DNA of 64,000 bases. Origin: Colletotrichum lupini. Taxonomy: Eukaryota; Ascomycota; Sordariomycetes; Glomerellales; Glomerellaceae. Below are positions 28,852-40,679 of this stretch, piece by piece. Each line of letters begins with the position of its first letter. Position 1 is the stretch's first letter. The stretch is from the NCBI RefSeq assembly GCF_023278565.1, contig NC_064675.1, positions 62,001 through 126,000 of the forward strand, in the 5' to 3' direction. The notes under the pieces were generated by a model that worked only from the letters and a program-made list of their open reading frames with translations, ran no database searches and was not told the origin of the DNA. Position numbers and translations under genes: made by a program.

Positions 28852-30731
28852 ATGGACCCGACTTCGCCCTCGTACAACAGTGCGCCTGTCCGGCGATCGC
28901 AATTGCTCACGTCTATCTCAGAATTGAGACAAGGAATCCAATCTGCTGAGGCCGAGATTGATCGCATTGAGAACCGGATCTCATACAAAGAGGACTGGCT
29001 CAAAGAGCTTAAATCTGAACGCATCGCCGCTGATATCCCTAAACCGGCAATTGACAAGGCCATTAAGCAGACACAAGCACTCATCAAAGAGATCGAAGAG
29101 ACCCTCATTGCGAAGACAGATGAGATAGCACGCCTGAAAAGCAAGCTGAAGAAGAAGGAGACAAAGCTTGCAGCGATCCCACAAATCGAGTCATCCAGTG
29201 CGCCCAACCCCAAAGACAACGAAGATGCGGCAGCACTGCTTGAAGTCACAGCCACCCCCATGAATGCCATCTTCACAATCAGTGAAGACGGCAAGACCTA
29301 CCTTAACCCGCCCATGCTTCGGGGTGTCCCAGTCGCACCCATCAGCGAAACCGGCTCATACTGGAACCCCTTGTGGAAAAAGTTTGCAGAGGCAGTCAAC
29401 GAAGAGAAGGTGGAAAGGGATTATCAAGAATATCTCTTGATCAGACATCAGCGAATGCTCCAAGGACCCCTCCCAGCATCAGAGGATGACCCAGAGCATG
29501 TCTTCAAGAGATACCAGCGCAGCTTGCGGCAAGCCAAGGTCACAACGCAGTGGTTCAATCCAGGACACACAATCCATCCTAATCAACTCATGGCAAAGGA
29601 ACACTTGCCTGAGACTGGGATCTGCGACAACTATGTTCTCTACAAGATCTGCAACATCCTCAGCCGGGTCAATGCTATGTATGAGCGCGGAGAGCTGGGA
29701 ATGCCGCCTATTCACTTCCTCATGTGGAGGATGAGTGTCTCCCTGGAGCGCTTTCCACACGACCCCATGAAGTCATTCTGGCGCGTCATGGTTGACAAGA
29801 ACCACGGTGCTTACGACAGCATTCTTCGGCAAGCTGAGATCAGAGGTGCACAGCATACCGGTGACTACAACTTCTACTTAGGTCGATGGAAGCAGGCATC
29901 TTCTGCCAGAGAGCAGACCCATTCGTCCGCATTGACGGGTAGCAGATCAGCCGCCCCTGACGCAGGAATTGCACAGCCTCGAGCAGGTTTCCATGAGGCC
30001 TTTTTCCAGCAGCAACAGCAGCAGCAGAATCTGCGTGAGCCTGATTCTAACCTTACCTTGAACCCAACAGAGGCGTTGAGGTTGCAAATGCAGATGCAGA
30101 CATCTTTCACACAAGAAGAGAGACGACATGTCAGTGATCGACGCAAGACGCACCACTCTTTAGAGGCCTTTGATACATCGACCTCTGATCACGACGGTAG
30201 CTACTCGCGCCCTGCCAAGAGGCTGCGTCAGTTACCACTGTTCACAGAGGATCGTCTTGCAGTTCGAAGCAGACCATCTGCTGAGAGCATGGTCTCGGGC
30301 CATTCCTTGACCGGACCATTATGGAGACCGAGCCTTCTATGGATCTTGAAGCGGAGATTGGACATGGAGCTCACACTCGGACATCTACATTCGGGGTTGT
30401 GGATGCCCCAATGGAGGATGAACTTCAGCTGGACAGCTTCGAGAAGAGCATGGCCGACGATGATGATTTGGCAACCGAGGCAACGGCTCCGATTCCCCAA
30501 ACTACCAGCGTCGAAACCCCAGTCGACAATCGCGAATGGATTGACATGTTTGTCGGCTCGGAAGAGATCAGAAGACAGATCCAGCCCACAAACATGGAGG
30601 CCATCAGAGCTTCAGTCGGAGAAAGTCCTTTCCCAAAGGATACTGGAAGAAGAGTTTCTCACGGATTTGTCTTCCCCTGGTACCACAGCGAGGAAGCTCA
30701 GAAGCTGGACGAGTTGGGATTCCCTTTCTAG
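28852..30731 (+). CDS. Unrecognised coiled-coil protein, probable lineage-specific gene
   Basis: Starts at the ATG right after the 5'-UTR intron. Residues 10-110 form a long Glu/Lys/Ile coiled coil ('ISELRQGIQSAEAEIDRIEN', 'ALIKEIEETLIAKTDEIARL'). A globular core follows, marked by 'SYWNPLWKKFAEAVNEEK', 'RDYQEYLLIRHQRML', 'PETGICDNYVLYKI' and 'IHFLMWRMSVSLERF'. Next come a short polyglutamine and 'RPAKRLRQ', a possible nuclear signal. The unspliced frame runs to 30741, but its last 140 residues are Trp-rich and improbable. A 59-nt intron (30227-30285, donor GTCAGT, weak acceptor CTGAG, phase 1) moves translation into a frame with an acidic, well-behaved tail ('DDDDLATEATAPIPQTTSVE', 'NREWIDMFVGSEE', end 'KLDELGFPF'), giving 606 residues. 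A sequencing indel would do the same. No family recognised. Confidence 0.7.
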
Positions 30732-31434
30732 ACGCGACTGATTCGGGTATCTATCTCTATGGGAACAGGCATCTTTTTGGGAGGACATAATTGGCATGAG
30801 AGTTGGATGGATGGATGGTAACGGACTCGGATAGGCATTCAGGTCGGAGGAGTGGCTTTTCCCTTTTTGCTCTTTTTCTTTGCTTTTTTTCTTTGCCTTT
30901 GAGAAAACCTCCGTCGCGGTCTTGGACCATCTGGGTACTGAGAGTGGATGGCAGATTGAGATGGTGACCAACTCGGATAGGCTCTCAGAGAAGTGGCTGG
31001 GTTTCTGGAGAACAACCTCGTCACAGTTCTGGGCCATCTAGTTCCATAACAAAAATAGCTGGTGAGCAGCTTCAGTTTAGCAGAATACCTCTGAAATAGA
31101 AAAACCTCAAAAATCGTGCCAATCGCATCCTTTGTAGCCTGCATCTGAAAGCGGCGCGGAAAGGAGACGAAGCTGTCACGGCTCTGTAATGCTCCAGCTC
31201 TCATTTGGTAATCTGTTCATCACGTGATGCTCTGTCGCTTATGATCCCGGTTATGGCAAGTACCTTGGCCAGTGCTCTCTCTGCGGTCTCTCTGACTGGT
31301 GGTTCCCCGTAGCTTACCCGACAGCCGCAACATCAAACCATCAAATCAGGCCATCGACAAATCCCTCTCTCTTCACCCAAACCCGACGTCACAACAACGA
31401 ACCTCTCCTCTCTACCACCCCAATTGCCGTCGCC
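30732..31434. other. Intergenic, 0.7 kb, promoter of the COX4 gene
   Basis: Holds the 3' UTR of the coiled-coil gene and the COX4-type promoter with CACGTG at 31221-31226, set in the 10-bp palindrome atcacgtgat. No gene seen. Confidence 0.55.
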
Positions 31435-32436
31435 ATGTTTTTGCAGCGCTCCGCCATCATGGCTGCCCGTCGGGCGGCCGTCGCTCCCCTCGCCAGACGC
31501 ACCTTCGCGACCTCCATGATCCGCCGTACGAACCCCAATTGAAGGCCCCCCCCCAAATCCCGAGAAGAAAAAAATAAGCCTTGCAGCGAAGCCATTCCGA
31601 AAATTCCCTTATCGCTGACTCTACGGCCATCCGCGGCCACAAATAGGCGACGCCAACTCCTCTACTCCCGCCAAGCCTTACAAGACCATCACCGGTAAGG
31701 TCTATCGAGCCAATTGATCCGAAATTATCGTCGTTTCCGTCCCGGCGCGGTTCCCCGGAATGCCTAAAGCCCGACCACATGCATCCCTTCGGACCGCGTC
31801 GTACGATCGAAGCGACGCACCAATTTCGAACGACTTGGAAGATGAGGACAAGAGGCTAACCATTTTCATTGCAACAATACAGAGATCAAGGGCGAGGACG
31901 ACCTTCACGGACCTGGTGCCAAGCCCGGCAGCATCCCCACCGATCTCGAGCAGTCCACCGGTCTCGAGCGTCTCGAGATTCTCGGAAAGATGGAGGGCGT
32001 CGACATCTTCGACATGCGCCCCCTCGATGCCTCCCGCAAGGGTACGCGATTGACCCCTCTTCGAAATTCATGCGCGAGCACGAAATCTAACTTGATCATT
32101 CAGGCACCGTCGAGAACCCCATCCCCGTCCGTTCCGCCGGTGAGGAGCAGTACCTTGGCTGCACCGGTGTCCCCGTCGATTCCCACGTCACCATCTGGCT
32201 GACCGTACGTGCCCATGGACCCGATTGAGCTGCCCAAAGAGCTCCGTAACCTGACCAAACATGCATAGATCTCCCGCGACCGTCCTATCGAGCGCTGCCC
32301 CGAGTGCGGCTCCGTCTACAAGATGGAGTACGTCGGTCCCACTGATGACCACCACCACGGTCACGACCACCACCACGGCTACGAGGAGCCCAAGACCTTC
32401 GCCGACTTCGTCAAGCCCGAGTACCGATACCAATAG
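31435..32436 (+). CDS. COX4: Cytochrome c oxidase subunit IV (yeast Cox4 / mammalian COX5B)
   Basis: Five exons (31435-31525, 31647-31694, 31883-32041, 32104-32204, 32269-32436; introns of 121, 188, 62 and 64 nt) encode 188 residues. The N-terminus is a mitochondrial presequence rich in Arg/Ala/Ser ('RRAAVAPLARRTFATSMIRR'). The mature part shows the family core: 'GPGAKPGSIPTDLEQSTGLE', 'VENPIPVRSA', 'YLGCTG....HVTIW', and the zinc-binding 'CPECGSVYKM'. The C-terminus carries a His-rich loop ('DDHHHGHDHHHGYEE') before 'FVKPEYRYQ'. It is a zinc-containing peripheral subunit of complex IV on the matrix side of the inner membrane. All junctions rejoin conserved sequence. The first two introns are longer than the local norm. 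Confidence 0.96.
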
Positions 32437-32764
32437 ATGCTTTCGCAGATGGCGAGCACGTAGCAAGGAGACTGGAGGAGAGACGGCATCGGAGTTGCTC
32501 TAGAGTGAGCATGGCAGATGTGTAGATTACCTTAAGTTGTGGCTGTATAGAACCTTTTTCTCCCGACTCCTGTTTGATGACTCCTCGCGAGTGGTGTGTG
32601 ACGCCAGTCAGGTCGTCGTTGTTTCGCATGGCGGCCAGGACAAGAGGAAGAGCCGCAGCTCTCGTGGCTTGACTTGCTCCCTTGCGGATAAGTGCCCTAC
32701 TCTTCCCGCGTGTCTACGTTGTATTTGATGGTGACGATGATGTCCGCCCTGATCGTAGCACGCC
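32437..32764. other. Intergenic, 0.3 kb, between convergent genes
   Basis: 3' UTRs of the COX4-type gene (+) and the DUF4604 gene (-). Nothing else seen. Confidence 0.5.
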
Positions 32765-33268
32765 TCATTCTGGATCGAAGCTAAGCTTAATCTTCTTCCC
32801 CTTCTTCTTAGCAGGCTTCTTCTTGGCGCCTTCGTCGTCGTCATCGTTCTTCTCACCCTTCGTCACGATCCTATCGGCGACAGTATCGTCGTCTGCATCA
32901 CCGCCAACAACCTTGCCAGCCTTCCTCTTCTTGCTCGCCCCAATCCCAGCAATCTTCTCCGTCTCCCTCTTCTCCTCCTTGGTATCCTTCCCTATCCCCT
33001 CCTCCTCTACTCCATCCTTCTTCAAAGTATCCGTCTCGACGCCGCCATCCTTGTCCACCCGTACATCGACAACATTGCCGTCGTCATCCACGACCAGCGG
33101 CGCGTCTTCTGCCTCTTCGCTGTCGGAGCGCTTCTTGCCCGCCCGTCGCCTTTTCGAGAGGATCTCATCTGGGCCTCCGTTCCCTGCTGCTTGTGCTTGG
33201 AGAGCGCGCAGAAATGGCGGGATGTTTGTGTCGTAGGACAGGTTTTTGCCGGTGATTTTGTCCGACAT
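32765..33268 (-). CDS. DUF4604 domain protein
   Basis: Single exon, 167 residues. It begins 'MSDKITGKNLSYDTNIPPFL' and continues 'RALQAQAAG', the signature start of the DUF4604 family (PF15377), found across fungi and animals with unknown function. Basic clusters follow ('KRRRAGKKR', 'SKKRKAGK') with acidic stretches between, and the C-terminus is Lys-rich ('KKKPAKKKGKKIKLSF'), ending 'DPE'. Composition and motifs suggest a nuclear or nucleolar protein, largely disordered apart from the N-terminal motif. No intron is needed. The start codon is fixed by the family N-terminus. Confidence 0.92.
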   Translation of the reverse strand: MSDKITGKNLSYDTNIPPFLRALQAQAAGNGGPDEILSKRRRAGKKRSDSEEAEDAPLVVDDDGNVVDVRVDKDGGVETDTLKKDGVEEEGIGKDTKEEKRETEKIAGIGASKKRKAGKVVGGDADDDTVADRIVTKGEKNDDDDEGAKKKPAKKKGKKIKLSFDPE

Positions 33269-33979
33269 TGCGGCGGCGGGCGCGAAGCCAGTGAGGCGCC
33301 TTTACTTAGGTTTCGTCTAGTTCTTGAGATAGTTGAGGGCGCCGATTAAAAATTAAATCAGTCGCTGTTTTCTCGGCGGGGAATGCAGCCGTGACTGGAC
33401 CGTCGTGGGCGGAGAGTGTGCGATAATGGTGGTGAAGCAGCTATTGTCAAATGCCAGTCCTCGCGGTCATTCGCACCTTTAGTCCTTGAGGGGGTGGAGA
33501 CAGTGTTCTTCAGTGCTCAATCAGCATCTTTAGCGGATAGCGCCTCTGAGCCTCGCTAATCTACAGTGAAAACACGCTACTCCGCCAAACAGCAGACGGG
33601 AACCGTCCAGGTTACCACGGAAAGACTCGACTGACTACACGACTTCTCCCCTTCTCAACTACCACTCCACCAAACCCAGCACATTCACATCACGTATGCA
33701 AGCAAGAAGGGGTTACACTCTCAGATCAAGAATCTGTATTGCTGAAACTTTTGAAGAACGGGGTCACTAACCCTAATGACTTTGGTATCTAATGCAACGA
33801 AAAGAACCTCCCTAATATCAAGCGGTCTCATGTCTGTACCAGCCAACTCATGGTTGCCGCTCTCCAACGCCGGGCCGTGTAACGCCAGAGCCAATGCCGT
33901 AGAGACCCTGCCAAAGGGAACTATCCCCTTGATACGCAAAGAAAGACTGTGATAAGGCACACGTAACGCCATTGAGATC
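33269..33979. other. Intergenic, 0.7 kb
   Basis: 5' side of the DUF4604 gene and 3' side of the lactonase gene. A minus-strand frame at 33721-33972 lies just beyond the lactonase stop and has no domain. No other gene seen. Confidence 0.5.
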
Positions 33980-35356
33980 TTAGACGATCTGCTGGATAAA
34001 GGTAGGACCCATTGTCACGCCGGCCGAAAGAAACTTCGTAACCGGGAGGGACGTGATGGGCACAGCAGTCAGAGTGCCAGTGTCCTCAGCACGGCTGAGC
34101 GCCAACACACCCTCTCCAGTACCGTCCGTAGTGTTAAGCACATTGGTAGAGAAGAGCGTCTTCTCATCCTTGGAGAAGCTGAACATGCGGGGGCTGATGC
34201 CGCCAGAGGAAATTTGATCGACGAACTCGAGAGTGATGCCACCGGCCTTGGGCTTACACTTGGAGCCGCCGGGGGCGGCCTGCTGAGCGATTTTGAAGTG
34301 GGAGATGGAGTCGGTCGCATTACCGCTGTTGCGGTTGGAGACGTAGGCGTGCTTTCCGTCAGCCGAGATGATAATCTCGCCAGCGGCAGCGGTGGTAGCG
34401 TTGGCGGGAGGGAAAGCAGCGCCGTAGGTACTCAGCTCCGAGGTATGAGTCAGGGAGAGGGAAGAGCCGTTGGTGGTAGAGACAGAAAAAACCTCGAGGG
34501 TGTTGGTGAGCTCACAGGCGACAACGAAGGCAGTAGGCGTGCCTCCGTTCTGAGGGTACCAGGCGCCATGGCGAGGGCCACAGCCAGCTCTAGAGACGCT
34601 GTTGCGAGACACAACCTCGAACTTGTCATCCTGGGAGTCGATGATGGAAATGGAGTCGGGGCCGAGGTCGCAGACGGCGAAGTAGCGACCAGAGGGATCA
34701 AGAACTGCCTGGTGAGCGAAAGACTTGGTCTGACGCTCCTTGTTGGGACCAAGCTCGCCACCGAGAGTGATGTTCTTCATGTACTTGAGGGCGCTGGCGT
34801 CAGAGATATCCCAGACGTCAACGTTTCCACCAGTGCTGAATGATATTAGTCAATGACACTTTCCAAGGGGCCAGGATCAAAATAAAATAACAGAAGAAAG
34901 TGGAACGTACTAGGCAGCGCCAACAAGGCGAGTCTTGTCCTTGTTGAACGCAATAGAGACGACACCCGCAGAGCCCGTAGCCTCCGCAGTGAGCTTGAGG
35001 TCGTTGTTGGTGGTATCGAGCTGGAAAGAATCAATAAAAAATCCCAATAAGCAGGTGAGTTCAAAGACTGCTGAAAATTAGAAAGAGAGGTGACTTACAG
35101 TGAACAGACGGAGGTTAAAGGCATTCTCGTTGACAGCGTAGAGAAGGTTGGGCTCCTTGAAAGCCATCCAGCTGGGACCAGTGCCCTCGGTGGTGTTACT
35201 GCCCACGATGTTGAACGACTTGCCATCGTAGTCGGCAACGGAGATGGTGTTGGTAGAACCAATGATGACCTTGGATGAGGCGGCGGGAGCGTCCTGGCGG
35301 CCGATGACCGCAGCAGAAGCAGCCGCAGCAGCAACGATGACCGAAGTAAAGCGCAT
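33980..35356 (-). CDS. Secreted lactonase / 3-carboxymuconate cyclase-like beta-propeller
   Basis: Exons 35099-35356, 34911-35020 and 33980-34835 (introns of 78 and 75 nt) encode 407 residues. Residues 1-19 are a signal peptide ('MRFTSVIVAAAAASAAVIG'). The rest is a seven-bladed lactonase propeller (PF10282): 'GSNTTEGTGPSWMAF', 'LLYAVNENAFNLRLFTV', 'HQAVLDPSGRYFAVCDLGPD', 'GPRHGAWYPQNG', 'GEIIISADGKHAYVSNRNSG' and 'ISPRMFSFSKDEKTL'. Relatives include muconate lactonising enzymes and 6-phosphogluconolactonase. Secreted members such as the Sporothrix Gp70 glycoprotein sit in the cell wall, so enzyme activity should not be assumed. Several N-glycosylation sequons are present (NTT, NGS, NAT). No GPI signal at the C-terminus. 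Confidence 0.9.
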
Positions 35357-38200
35357 CGTGATGATTTGTGTGAAGTTGAAGAGAAAGAATGAGTGTATTG
35401 AGTGATCGGTATTGAGCAGTCAGTAAAAGAAAGTGTAAAGAGTAAAGTGTGAAGTGTGCGATGGAAGAAGCAGAAAAAGAGTAGAGACTGGTGAGTGGTG
35501 AGTGATGGGGAGAAAAGTGAGTGAGTGTGAGGGTGGGTGTGGGAAATGTGTGAGGCAAAAGTGGTGATTCAGAAGTTGGTGGAAGGAAGGAGCAGCCGGT
35601 CGAGGTAAGGCAGGCAGGTACGAAATTTTTCCACGGATTTTCGCAGCAGATGAGGGAACAGGGCTGATTCAGTTCAGTCCAAGCAGAGCTGAAAAGATTA
35701 GTGATTTGCTGGTGCTGAAGTGAATACACAAGTCTGATATTTCGTCCGAATAATAAGAGGATGGCCTGGGACGGTGGAGGCAGGAAGCTGCAACCTTATA
35801 AGATGGTTGAACAGGCAAGAGAACTCCGAAAAGGCTGCGTGTGTGCATGGCCATGCAGACATGCTCACATCAGAACATGCATAATAAGGTAGTCTTTGAC
35901 TCTAATTCCCATGCGTCTGACTCTACCTTACCTTAGCCGGCCAGATCTACCACCCTGGCAGACCCAAATCCCCAGCCATGGCTGAGTTGAATGAAGGGAA
36001 GGGATAGGGTGAGATGGCATGACAAGCCCACCTCAGTCTGCTCAGCCTGGAGCCAAAAAGCCCGGCATCGAACCGCCTCCACGGCCACCAAATAGTAACA
36101 CACAAAGAGCCCCCCTTTCTCTGCATACATGGTTGTCTGCGTGTGTTTGTGCCACCGTGGTCATTGGTCTCAGACCCCACATCATCGAATCCTTTTTGTA
36201 AAGAGTCTTGTTCAAGAGAGCAAAGATGCAAAGTGCCAAAAGCAAGGGAGGGCTTGGGGTCAGGGTCACGGCTTACAACGGGCGAACGATTGGTGGGGGA
36301 TGTAAGATGGCAAGCTTACCAGTTGTTGGTTGGGTCTGTTGCATTGCTTACTCGCCAGGCCTAAAGAGCCCCCAAAGAGCCGCAGGATCCCCCGGCCCCT
36401 GGCTATTCTTCCCTTTTTCTTGATACTCATGGAATGATTTGCAGTCAACGTTTGACTGGATTTCCAACTTCCAGCCGCCAAATTTGATGGTAACGCGAGC
36501 TGCTGCATGTTTGCCGACATCTCCTCAAACCACATGGATGCAGGTAAGCGTGGGGATCCAGCGTCAGTCAAGTCCAGTCAGGTCTGGCTTCGAGTCCGAG
36601 TTGTCGTCCGACAGTCAACGGGGATTGGATCCTGTCATCCCGCCCAGCCATCAGCCGCTCCTTTGGGCGGGCAGCCACAGCAGAACAAACAGTCTCAAGG
36701 CGGACTCCCTGCGTAAACAGGCAGTTGTCTGTCCATGTTCAAGGAGCCTCATGTTCATCAGGTTGGAGCATATTCGGCTGTTCAGCGTGAGTCGACGGTC
36801 CAACTCTGGCTCGTCTGCCCTGCTGTGTGCTACTCACTACCGATGAAACAGGGGCCAAATGGCCACGGAATAATATCAGAAGTGATGCTAAGTGAGGTAC
36901 CACGGTACCAACAGCAACGTCCTTTAGGCGCTGCGGTTGGTCGCCTGGTTGGAGGGGCTGAGTGAGGGCGGTGTTTCGAAACATGTTCACCCATCCTTGG
37001 CCGCAAAGGATTGGACGAGAAACATTCCGGACATTTCCCATACTTTCGAGCGGGAGGGTCACTGTGTTCGACCCCCTTTTTATTTCAGCTTCTCTAAATC
37101 AAAGTTTCGTCGTACCTTGTTCACCTGTTTATGAGAAACTTGAGGCGTGAGTAAGTATTCTCGTTTCTCGCCCGTCACATTTCATCAGGCGGCAATACCT
37201 AGCAAGGACGGGAGAGAGGGAAGAAGCACGGAAGATCTTCATCAGCATGCCGGCCGGTGGTCCGCCGTTACGATACGTACCGAAGTGGGGTCTTCCCATC
37301 CAGCGGTTCCCCGGTACGTACCCTTCAAACGCCGTTGACGTGCGACTATTCTCGGCGTGGCTTGCGCTTCGAGAACTAACCAAAAGCCGCGGTGACGAGG
37401 ACTGCTGAAGACGACATGCGCATCTACATCCAATCAGCCAACCAAACGTGAGATGGAATGGTAAAACAGCTCGAGGTGCATGGGGACAGCCAACCTCAGC
37501 ACTAACACTGCAGGGGAGCGCGGGGTGAATGCTGATCCAGTCATCATCGCATTTCTTGTGCCAGAGCTTGTCGAGCTTGCTTCTACGTGAATACCCCCTT
37601 GGCAGTTGCGTGCTTTAGGTACTGACATTGGCTGAAAACGTCCATTCTTTGTAGCTTGTTGGTTGTTATGCTGAGACCGCTGGCCAGGGGTTGCTTGGCT
37701 GGCGCCATCGCGGTACGATCTGTGCTCTGCCTAAGTAAATGGATTCCCAAAGGCGGGTTGTTGGTTTGCCTTTCAAAGAGTAGTTTACAGTTTATATACA
37801 TGGGCCTTGGATCTTCCTGCAAGTTGCACATCTCCGTCAGCCTAGGCCATTTCGTACACTGCAAGTCTTGCGAGGCTGTCGGCCAAATCAACTCGGAAGG
37901 CGTTTCTGGCGGATCAAACTTACATCTGGAACAGGTAGTTACTACAAATAATGAGACTGTCATGGTCTCGGGAGAGAAGAAGGATTGAGCGCTTAACACA
38001 GGAGAATAGAAGTAGTTCCAGGATTCAATCTCTGTTGATATTCTATCGAGGTATTACAGAAAGCCTAGCAGTCATGGGTATCTTGACTCCAAGGCCCATC
38101 AGGTATTCAAAGCAAATAGATAAACGCCCGGATCCCCCGCTGTACCAATTCACATACTTCACACTCTCTCGTCCCATGTGTACAATCGCTTAGCTTCACC
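35357..38200. other. Intergenic, 2.8 kb, no supported gene
   Basis: The first 300 bp are the CT-rich (minus-strand) leader of the lactonase gene. Beyond that I see only short open frames. The longest, 37583-37999 on the minus strand, has a CxxC pair but no supporting features. A taccttacctta motif occurs near 35923. Confidence 0.55.
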
Positions 38201-38938
38201 TTACCAGGTGATGGTGACAGCCTTCCTCAGGTAATTCGGGCCACCCGACTTGAAAATCTCCTCAAAGATCCACCGTCCAACGTCCTCCCTCGAGATACCG
38301 TACCCGATAGCCTTGGTCTGGACGCCCGTCTTGGGATCTTCAATACCCGTCCGGATCCGCTTCTCAGGCTGCGCACCATCAGACAAGAACGCGGGGCGGA
38401 TAAAGGTAAAAATCTCGTCGCTCGCCACAATCCTCTGCTCCATGACCCTCTTGTCGGCGTGCGGCTGCTTGAGGAGGACGTGGTACATGGGCACCTGCAT
38501 TAGCGGCACGTCACGCGCATGGTCCGAGATACCCGTCGTCGAAATAATCGCCAGCCTCGGCTTGCCGTTGACACCCTGGGCGCGGAGCTTCTCAAGCGCG
38601 CCGAGGAGCGCCGCGGCGCCGTTCTTGCACACGTCCGGGTCCTCGACCGTCATCTTGGCCAGGTTGAGCGGGCTTCCGATGCTGAAGCTCACGATGTCGA
38701 CCAGGCGGGTCGGGTCGGTTGGGTTGACGAGGCAGGCGGCCACGTCGTCGACGCTGTGTGCGTTGCCCTTCTTCACGACCAGGTTCGGGTTCTGGGCTTC
38801 GGGGAGGACGTCGGTCATCTTTGTTGGGTTGCGGCAGAGGGCGATGCAGACATAGCCGGCCTCGAGACTGTGCTTCAGCGCTGCCATGCCGCAGCCACCT
38901 GAGGCGCCGAAGAAGGCGATGGTCTTGATGCCGGACAT
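38201..38938 (-). CDS. Atypical NAD(P)-binding SDR (NmrA/biliverdin reductase B-like)
   Basis: Single exon, 245 residues. A Rossmann fold opens with 'TIAFFGASGGCGMAALKHSL', the GxxGxxG dinucleotide motif at 11-17 of atypical short-chain dehydrogenases, followed by 'VCIALCRNPTKM' (second strand with an Arg suited to NADPH). 'LVVKKGNAHSVDDVAACL' and 'LAIISTTGISDHARDVPL' follow, then 'FIRPAFLSDGAQPEKRIRTG', typical of NmrA-like and NAD(P)H-binding (PF13460) proteins. No catalytic YxxxK is obvious, so it may be a reductase of small molecules or a redox sensor. No targeting signal. It lies alone between two non-coding stretches, with no cluster partner. Confidence 0.9.
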   Translation of the reverse strand: MSGIKTIAFFGASGGCGMAALKHSLEAGYVCIALCRNPTKMTDVLPEAQNPNLVVKKGNAHSVDDVAACLVNPTDPTRLVDIVSFSIGSPLNLAKMTVEDPDVCKNGAAALLGALEKLRAQGVNGKPRLAIISTTGISDHARDVPLMQVPMYHVLLKQPHADKRVMEQRIVASDEIFTFIRPAFLSDGAQPEKRIRTGIEDPKTGVQTKAIGYGISREDVGRWIFEEIFKSGGPNYLRKAVTITW

Positions 38939-40679
38939 GATTTGTTATGAAGTCGGGGTGTTTGTGGTGTAAGGTCCGGATAAGGTTGTAGTGGGGTATG
39001 CTTTGATAGCGTGCCAAGTGCGATGATGCTCCTGCAAAGGATGATGATGAGTGGTATCAATGAATAGAATTGTGCTTGATTGTGCGAGTAGGATGTACTA
39101 AAAGTCAAGTGAAAGCTTGATGTCGCCAAGGAGTAGGATGGTAGTGATGATGCTGGTGATGTTCTCTTCCTTCCTCTCCTCGACGGCGAACTTGCCCAGC
39201 CTTATATGCATCCAACCTCCGTCTCAGGCCGGGCAGGTATGCAGGCCATCACATTTGGAAAACACTCACTGGGTACAATAGCAAAAAGAAACAAACACGG
39301 CATCCATGCTGTAAGCTGTAAGCCGCAGCATGTGTGAACCCCAGAACCTCACCTAGCCCGCCGCGACTCTTCGTTCTTCGTCCTTTCCAAATCTCGCTCA
39401 AACGGGCGCGTTGAAGCGAAATATCGAACCAACAACGAAAAGGCACGACGTTGGTCCGTAGGGCCCGTAGGTGTACACAGTAAATCGAAAAGGCGGGAAC
39501 GGCCATTGCAACCACCATATGATCGGCACGATTACCCCTACTTTGTGGCTTACAGGATCCGCATCCCCGCCCGTTCTGCATCGCCCTCATCCCTGTCTGA
39601 ATGTGACTGTCATCTACAAGTGTTAGCACCCGATGTTATCTTGCGCCTGGTTAAGCGCTCAGCAGCATCTTTCACTAACGGCCCACTTCAGCCTGGAATT
39701 CCCCCGACGGCCCAACCAACAGCCAAGCCTGTGGCTCAGCTCGCGCCTTTCGCTCCAACTCGCCAGACTCCTCGCCTCGCGAAACACCACTCTTTCGTCC
39801 TTCACATGGCCCCCATTCATCCCGCGTCTCGCTCATCACTATTCGTCGCCTGAAGTGCTCCGTAAGTTGACTGTCACCATTCGGCCCTGGGAGATTCGAC
39901 ACATCATCATCGAGAACAACAAAGTGCAACCAACAACAAAATCTCGTCCCCGTCACCCGACTTTCCTGTCCCGCGCCGCATCAATACATACCTCTCTGAC
40001 AACCTACGCCGCATCAACTTTCCAACAAACATCTTAGATGCATCAAGGTGAAACCTCACACCGCCTCGGCTGCCTAGAACGCGATGCCCAACAACCTTCC
40101 GGGCATCTATCTCTTCGGCGGCCCATCACCGCTTAGCCGTCTCATTCCGGCCTTGCTGATCGCCGATACACCCCCGGCCGCCGTTCGGCCTCCTCTCGGA
40201 TGCTACGGCACCAGCCGTGTAATGTCTCCAGTAACCCCTCTCTTACTGGATACTACAATGTCAGCATTGAGTTTGCCTGCAGTCATCATCCATTTTTCAA
40301 CGGAGGCTAACCACTGCTTTTCCGAACGCTGGACCTCACTCAAGTCGCGATGTGAGAAGCAAATCCAAACAAACCCATGGATGACTTCAAGTCTTCAACC
40401 TCTGTTGATTGCGCAGCTCTACCATATGTACAGACACCGGCTTTGAATTCAAAGCTCGCAAACGGCCGACTGCATATGCAATTTGGTTGCCCCAATCCCC
40501 TTACCAAATGAATGGACGGCAAGCGCCATTACCCAAAATGCCTTCATAACAATGCTTCAAAGAAAGGAATGCTCTCATTACATAAAAGTAGCCCGAATCG
40601 AAACCAAGCAAGCGCATCACGTTATCCATTATACCATTTTTTTTTTTTGAAACCCAAAGGCCACACTCTAGTCTGTACT
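38939..40679. other. Intergenic, 1.7 kb, no supported gene
   Basis: Promoter of the SDR gene at the left and 3' UTR of the Crh gene at the right. Open frames at 39506-40446 (+) lack domains and consistent splice partners. Confidence 0.5.

Noticed and set aside
30300..30741. Trp-rich C-terminus of the coiled-coil protein in the first frame
   Set aside because: Amino acid composition is unlike real protein, and a neighbouring frame gives a natural acidic tail.
36055..36080. Minus-strand ggttcgat resembling a tRNA T-loop
   Set aside because: The flanking T-stem does not pair over five bases and no other arms are present.
37583..37999. 138-codon minus-strand frame with a CxxC pair
   Set aside because: No signal peptide, no domain and no splice or promoter support; could be revived by transcripts.
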